Part shown: positions 57,985-64,000 of the stretch, one piece after another
Position numbering within the stretch: position 1 is the stretch's first letter
Layout: the number at the start of each line of letters is the position of its first letter
NCBI GenBank assembly: GCA_024500155.1
Contig: CM044874.1
Location: 4,157,001 to 4,221,000 of the forward strand
DNA length: 64,000 bases
From: Chenopodium formosanum
Lineage: Eukaryota > Streptophyta > Magnoliopsida > Caryophyllales > Amaranthaceae
Reading direction: 5' to 3'
Notes under the pieces: model-generated
Database searches by the model: none
The model's input: only the letters and a program-made list of their open reading frames with translations
Told to the model about the DNA's origin: nothing
Position numbers and translations under genes: made by a program

Positions 57985-60900
57985 TCAAGCAGCAGGTGGT
58001 CCTCGTGCTATGGGCATTTCCCTACGAAATCCAGCCTCTTGCTTCGCATAATCAACAAATATAACGCGCCCATGTACTTGCTGCAAGTTTTCAACAGTTC
58101 TTATTTCCACTGCAGTCGTAAATAATGAAACACAGAGCAGCATAACATATATTACACACATACTTTTCCATTCATCTCTGTCAAGGCTTTATCAGCTTCA
58201 TCTTCTGATGCATAAGTTACAAATCCGAAACCCTTAGATCTGTCTGAGACACGATCATGTACAATTTTTGCTGTCAAAAAGAGACCGCATTAGCATCATT
58301 AAACAGAAAATGAGCATAACACACCTTTTTTTTTGTGGGGTCGGAAGTTGTGGGTGGTGTTTATGAGTAAGACATCAGGAAGGCAGTGCAATCTGACTAG
58401 TATCTTGAGGAGGACGACAGGTAAGTTCATTAGGAAAAGAGTATTATAAAAATAGAGGATACTAGGGAGGTAGAAAATACGATATAAATTGATGAGATTA
58501 ATCTACTTGTTTAATATTGGATAGTGCAGTAGTGCCCACCCATAATATGATATAATTTGGTGATTTAATTGCATCAGCAATACAAATTTACAATCATCTA
58601 TCAAACATTCCCAAATTTATTTCTTTCTCCCCAATTCTACATTTCTGATTTTTATTCTATAACTGTCTTTCATTTTTTTTTTCTTTTTTTTTGGTGGGGG
58701 GAGGGGAAGGGTCTTCAAACTCAGTTACCTTGTATCACTTGTCCATACTGCGAGAATGCTTCTGCCAGTGTCTTCTCTGTAGTATAAAATGAAAGTCCTG
58801 GAACAGAAATCAGAAGTAGGCGTCTAGTCAGCCAAGAAAAGAGAAATATACAAGTACGCACAATTTAAGCAGGCAATTTCCATACTTGATTGGCAAAAGG
58901 TTATCAACAAAGTGGTCATAAAGTGGTCACAAAACGCCCTTCTCTAGAACATCAATATGAAGCATACCTTTGAAAAAAGCCTAGAGTTCTTACTTCCTCA
59001 AAGATGTTTGTCTTTTCTTCCTTTTAGAATGAATGGACTTTCAACTTGTTTTTGATTCTTACCCCTCTGATCTTTTCCCTAAGAACTGAAGAGTGTCAAA
59101 AGTAGTTCATTTTGTCCAATTTCTTAGCTCAACTGTTCCTTTACAGTTTCATCTTCTCTGTACTATCAAAAGCCATCAGCTAGTATTTCAAAAGCATGTA
59201 TACTATTTGATCAGTCTTGTTTGTGCATACTGAAACCAATAGTGTTGAATGTGAGAAGTCAAGTTGTCTATGATATTAGAGTCAAAAGGCTAGGCATGGT
59301 TTGATACATTACTTCCTTGGGTAGAAGTAATGCAATGTTCATTCATTTCAGATTTCAGGACATGCCAAACTCACTACTCAAGTATGCTAGAACTCATTTT
59401 GTTGGTTTAATCAATATATAGACCAAGTCTGAACAGAATTTAAAACTCGTTTGATAAATAAGCATGAAGACAAACATAGGGATACTTGTTCATGTATCTT
59501 CATGAACAACTTATTTAGTTATTCATGGACACTCTTTTACTAGTGGTCATGAACAAAAAGCTCATTTTTTGTTTAGGAAGATTTCTTAACTAGTTCAGTT
59601 ATTGACTTGTAGGGGGCGTTTGGTATGAAAATTTGTAACATAGGAAACGTAAACAAATAAGTGTTTGCGTTTCTATTAGTTTGGTATGAGTTATAAGTAA
59701 CAAATACCGTTTCCAAAGGGTAACAAAATCCCCCAAATTGTTACCCTTATCCAACTAGTGGAAACAAAATGTGTTTCCCTCCTCAATCACAAACTCCTCA
59801 ATTTGTTTTCATTTTATAAAGATACCAAACATATATCAAAGGTAACGTGTATCATTACCCTTTCCCTTACTTATATAAATCATTTCCATTCCTTTTACGG
59901 AATTTATACCAAACGCCCCCGTAATGTTATCTTTCTGGGAAAATCATTTTGCAAGTGATTTTCAGCTTTATGATTCAATAATTTCTAACTATTAAATCTT
60001 GTCATCGAGCTTAAATTACTTGTTCTGAGCTCAGCTTGATTGATAAACAAGACAAGCATAAACACAACAATTCCTAACGAAACTAAAAAGAATTTTTAAG
60101 ATTGACTATAAGCTCGAGCATAGACTTGAGTTTAACTAAGTTAAGCTTAGAGTTTGAGTTGCTCCTTCACACCCCAAGGTATACATGGATTACACTTAAA
60201 CTGAATTTGGGTGATTGGAGTATCTGAATAATCTGATGTTATTTGCATGATTCAAATATTGTGCTTTGGATAAAGGCAGAAAGATCAAGCTTGGTGGTAA
60301 AACACCAGAAGATCAAGGTGACAAAGTGTGAAACCACAGACGTATTATTATGATGTACAAAGGGGCGGAGTTTGTTGTCACCAAGACGTAACATTAAAAT
60401 TATTGCTCTTTCAACACCATGAATTGAGAAAAGCTTGTTACGAAAGGTCCATGGTTGTCAATCTATAACACCAAAGGATTGTCAATATAGTCTTAATCCT
60501 ATATTATGCAGTGTGTAGCTTTGTTACTTTTGTATCTCTTCCGTAATAGTCAGTAATGCATTTTCAATCTATATTTGGTCAATGATCTTGTCGAGAAATG
60601 TACTACAGGGTAATAATCTTTTACTTTAGAAGATTAGAACAAAGATATTAGTTAGTAATGAGTTTTCAATCTATATTTGGTCATTGATCTTGTCGAGAAA
60701 TGAATTACAGGGTAATAATCTTATACTTTAGAAGATTAGAACAACTACACTCATTGAAGAAATAATCGCAGGTGATCATTTTTAAGAAATTCGTTTGAAA
60801 TACCACGAATATCTATGATTATTTATACAGTTGTCAAGAACAAGCACCTCATCAGGATACACTTCATAATTAAACTAACTTGAATAATACTCGATAGTAG

Positions 60901-61364
60901 ATTAAAATGTGACCAATTAAAATGAGACGGAATTCATAGAATACTGTATCATTCAATAATAAAGACCTAATCGAATTTCGCTTAAAAAATCACCTATTCA
61001 CCCAAGTACCCAACACCTTGCATATATCCTGAATTTGCTAAAATAAAATCAGTTATACAATATGATCTCACACAAGTTAAGCTTCAACATCAACACATTC
61101 CTAAACAAATTTCCTCAAAATTGTATCATTTTGTTCATATGATAAAAATTAAATAAATTGATGCTTCGAAAGAAGACAGTATCAAAATACGAAAAAAATT
61201 GCAAAGGAAGACGATTGAATCAATAGAAGAGAAAGAGGAGAGAGTGAGATACCTCCGACGAAGAGTCTGGAAGCGATGCCTCTGCGAGAAAGGAGAGAAC
61301 AAGGCAAGAAATTAGGGTTTCCGACGGAGTTGCTGGTCATTCTTCTGATTAGCGCCACCGCCAT
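57985..61364 (-). CDS. Small organellar RRM RNA-binding protein, four exons
   Basis: Coding exons (minus): 61253-61364, 58729-58797, 58164-58270, 57985-58080; all GT-AG, phases join to 127 residues plus TGA. Residues 1-31 are Arg/Ser-rich without acidic residues (MAVALIRRMTSNSVGN, LLSRRGIAS), a typical mitochondrial or plastid transit peptide. A single RRM follows: RNP2 RLFVGGL at 33-39, RNP1 KGFGFVTYA at 73-81, and the last strand GRVIFVDYAK at 100-109. The tail is 18 residues (QEAGFRREMPIARGPPAA) with no Gly-rich region. Such small single-RRM plant proteins bind organelle transcripts; some relatives act in RNA editing or splicing, but the role of this one cannot be read from sequence. The ATG at 61364 is the first in frame. 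Intron 1 is about 2.5 kb and contains the MITE at 59612-59920. Confidence 0.9.
59612..59920. mobile_element. MITE in intron 1 of the RRM gene
   Basis: 309 bp; perfect inverted ends GGGGGCGTTTGGTAT / ATACCAAACGCCCCC flanked by GTA on both sides; arms with GTAACA / TGTTAC and GGAAAC / GTTTCC pairs. Confidence 0.85.
60549..60745. repeat. Tandem duplication of about 105 bp
   Basis: The block TTTTCAATCTATATTTGGTC ... TTTAGAAGATTAGAACAA occurs twice in a row with about 6 differences. Intronic in the RRM gene. Confidence 0.8.
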
Positions 61365-61421
61365 TTTCACATTTCTCTTATTCACCAGTCACTATTGTGT
61401 TTTTAGGAATGAATTTTTGTG

Positions 61422-61423
<2 letters not shown>

Positions 61424-61452
<29 letters not shown>

Positions 61453-62350
61453 GAAAGGAAGCACAAAGCTTAATCATTCATTAATAAGCTTGTCAATAGT
61501 ACATAAGGAGAAACATCATTAGGCACACAATTATCCCAAATTTGTTCCGAGCGCGCCCCCATTGATCTTGTTGATCAATTTAACAAGTAAATCAACATGA
61601 CACTTTTGTAAATAAAGTGAACAGCATTCGTCCACATAATGAGGGCCATGAATGGTGTCACCTACTCAGCTGCTAAGTAGGAAGGAAGGCAGTTAACACT
61701 GTTAGTTAATGGTAGCAAAGAGGCGTTACAATAATATGTGGTGCACCGTCAACAAACGTGAAGTCCTCATCCCATGGATTTGTCTTGTTCATATCCACAT
61801 ATCATGTGGAATTCAAAAATCCGCACTTACCTCTCTGCTGCTTTGTTCTTAGTCCATACTTCCACATGAGTGAACTCGCAACTAGAAGATTGAGGTGAGT
61901 GATTTTGGTATCGCATCAATCGGTTTGTTGGGTAAGTCGAATTCAAAGTAAGTTCATTTCTCATTTGAAGTTTGACTGATTTCAAGAACTTTGTTGATCA
62001 TCCCTCACACAAAAATGTACGCAACTTAGTTATATAATGAATTTACTTGCTTTATATAATCCTTATTAGTTGAATCTATGATTTTTATTCACTTAGTCAC
62101 TTAAATATTTGATGTGATTAGTCAATTAGCAGTTTCAAATACGATGGCCCAGACCAGTTTAAATGGTTGTTTGGTGCATTGATGGTTTCTATGGGCATGG
62201 GCCATATAGTAGGTGATGTTATAACGATTGAAATAGTCGTTACGGTGCGAAAAATCAACTGGGCAAACGATGTTACAAGGAGCTCACACGTAGACGCGCA
62301 CAAGTGGCATGCTTGCTGAGTCAAACAGTGTTCAATTACATCATTGCCCC
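61424..62350 (-). mobile_element. Poly-A-tailed retroposon 3' end and unassigned DNA
   Basis: A T-run at 61424-61452 is a poly-A tail on the minus strand, right beside the RRM gene start. The adjoining minus-strand text (GCTTTGTGCTTCCTTTC before the A-run) looks like a LINE or gene 3' end. I see no coding region between here and the RNase H of the LINE at 62355; this may be its 3' part or a separate insertion. Confidence 0.5.
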
Positions 62351-62354
62351 AGGT

Positions 62355-64000
62355 TTAATGATGGAAAAGACAATTTTGCCCTGTTGATTTACAAGTTATG
62401 TCGATCAAATAGATCAACTTGTATTTTGCGATTTGTTCCACATTAAAAGGAATACACTTAGCAAGGTTGTGAGCTACTTCATTGTCTGTGCGTCGTACAT
62501 GAGACCAACATATGTGTGTGAAAGAAGAGCTTAATCTCATAGCATCAGAGAGAATTGCATCCAAGTCAGTGAGGTGGGTAGCTCCTTTCGATAGGTGGTT
62601 AGTAACCACTTGGCAGTCCGTTTCAATGATAACTCTGTCGAAGCCAAATTTGTGCCCCAGCTTGATTTCCATAACCACTGCCTTAGCCTCTACAACATCA
62701 GCCTGCCACCAAGCACGCTGCCTTCTGCAAGCTGAAAATAGCACCACATCATAGCTATTACGGGCAACAACACCCAACCCAATCCACCCTTCTTCCGATA
62801 ATGATGCATCAGTGTTTATCTTAATAGTGCCAGCAGGAGGGGGCACCCAAGAGGTAGGACTATGAGGTGGGGCAGCATTAGAGGGTGGATAAATTGCCTT
62901 GTTGTACCTCTCGTTCTCCTCCACCCATCTCTGAACACGGGTTAGCAGAACAGGAATAGGAGTTGCTTTTCCTTGAAAAATCCTCACATTGCGATCTAAC
63001 CAAATTCCCCACATGAGATATACTCCTTTTGTAATGGTTTCAGTATGATTCCCTCTCCAGTTTTCCACTAAATCACAGGCAGAAGACACATTCTCACCGC
63101 AACTTAACTCAACACAATTCAGATCAATCCACAAATCTCGCACTCTTTTGCACTTGAAAAAAACATGTTTCCAAGTTTCCTCTTCCATTTCACACCATGG
63201 GCAGAGAGCACTTTCTGTTAGGTGTCGGTACTTCAGAAGGCTTCAAACGGGGAGCGTTTCGGTGCAGAATCTCCACATGAAATTCCGAGCTTTGGGACAT
63301 ACATTCAATTTCCAGAGGTCCACCCAAGCATTGTGAAATTCATCCAAATCACACCCTTTCCCAAGCATATATGTTGTTTTAACAGAGTACAAACCGTTTT
63401 TTTAGAAAGCCCAAGTAATATCATCCCTAGGACAATTTTCTCGTAAGGGAATGGATAAATGCAGCGGCAGTCTCGGTCATTAAAGTTTGCACGAACCAGA
63501 TCATAGTCCCACTCCATAGTCTCGAAATTAATAATGTCGCTAACCTTCGAAATACTGTCATTCGGAGTACTTGTGGCAAACCTATTTTCCTCATCAATAA
63601 TCCAAGGGTCCGACCAAACATTTATATTATCCCCATTCCCAACACGACACACCAAACCTTCCTTCAACAGAGCCTTCGAGCTCCAAACACTGCGCCATGA
63701 GAAGCTGCTTCCTTGACCCATATACGAATCAAGGAAATTACAATAAGGATAATATTTAGCCTTCATTACACGGCTAAGAAGAGAGGTTGTGTTTGTGGCC
63801 AACCTCCATGCTTGTCTTCCGAGGAGAGCATCATTGAACACGGATAAATCGCGAAAACCCATTCCGCCGAGACACTTGAGAGTGCACAAAGAGTCCCAAC
63901 TTTTCCAATGAATCCTTTTTTTCACCTCGCTTTGACCCCACCAGAAATTTGCCATTGCCGAATTAATCTTGGTGATTACCTCTGCCGGAAACTTATAGAC
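62355..64000 (-). pseudogene. L1-type LINE: RT tail, zf-RVT and RNase H, runs off right edge
   Basis: Minus-strand reading enters from position 64000 in frame (YKFPAEVITKINSAMANFWW) and follows the plant L1 tail: GGMGFRDLSVFNDALLGRQA, then the zinc-binding region CPWCEMEEETWKHVFFKCKR, then RNase H beginning TIKINTDASLSEEGWIGLGV with acidic residues in VIIETDCQVV and the NEVAHNLAK end. A frame shift separates the open parts 63305-63955 and 62355-63188, and a stop lies near 63245, so it is inactive. The catalytic FADD box and endonuclease would be right of the window. Confidence 0.88.

Noticed and set aside
61182..61385. Longer RRM start (MNKRNVK...)
   Set aside because: That frame begins at GTG, not ATG; the first ATG is at 61364. 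The 3' part runs into intron 1.

Overview
The window is nuclear DNA of a flowering plant. It is AT-rich, its genes have GT-AG introns, and it is crowded with copia LTR elements, LINEs, Helitrons, CACTA, hAT, Mutator-like and Tourist-like elements. The many TACTCCGT / CTCCCTCCGT motifs would suit a Caryophyllales genome such as an Amaranthaceae species, but that is only an impression. No prokaryotic system, CRISPR array or rRNA is present.

Three host protein-coding genes can be supported. (1) A large minus-strand gene, coding from 31422 down to 10361, has 15 exons that I could join in one open frame of 783 codons. It encodes a putative organelle-targeted LETM1-like protein of the plant type. 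Its last exon(s) are not found here and should lie left of position 1. (2) An intronless plus-strand F-box protein gene lies at 52648-53706. (3) A four-exon minus-strand gene at 57985-61364 encodes a 127-residue organellar RRM RNA-binding protein.

Layout. 1-2199: 3' half of a decayed L1-type LINE. 2255-8540: a Ty1/copia element with two LTRs and a 5-bp target duplication. 8562-9633: a Mutator-like element. 9634-31422: the LETM1-like gene, whose introns hold a hAT element, Tourist-like MITEs, an RTE LINE with an intact ORF and a 17-bp target duplication, a second RTE fragment, a TRIM-like pair of repeats and gypsy-like debris. 31800-36600: fold-back elements, a polyadenylated retroposon carrying a 156-codon ORF, inverted minisatellite arrays split by a MITE, and a small Helitron. 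36600-40760: GC-rich islands and a probable gypsy LTR split by a CACTA element. 41950-52560: gene-free, with two Mutator-like elements, a SINE, two Helitrons, a LINE relic and MITEs. 52569-61364: the F-box and RRM genes with MITEs and an inverted-repeat element between them. 61424-64000: minus-strand LINE remains running off the right edge.

The host genes do not form a common pathway. The strongest biology is in the mobile DNA: a copia element without a tRNA-type primer site whose leader is complementary to its own LTR, LTRs packed with the palindrome GCCCGATCGGGC, an RTE ORF whose first codons come from target-site DNA, and a gene fragmented over more than 21 kb by nested insertions. All exon, TSD and terminal-repeat calls were made by reading the sequence; none was checked by alignment or transcript data.
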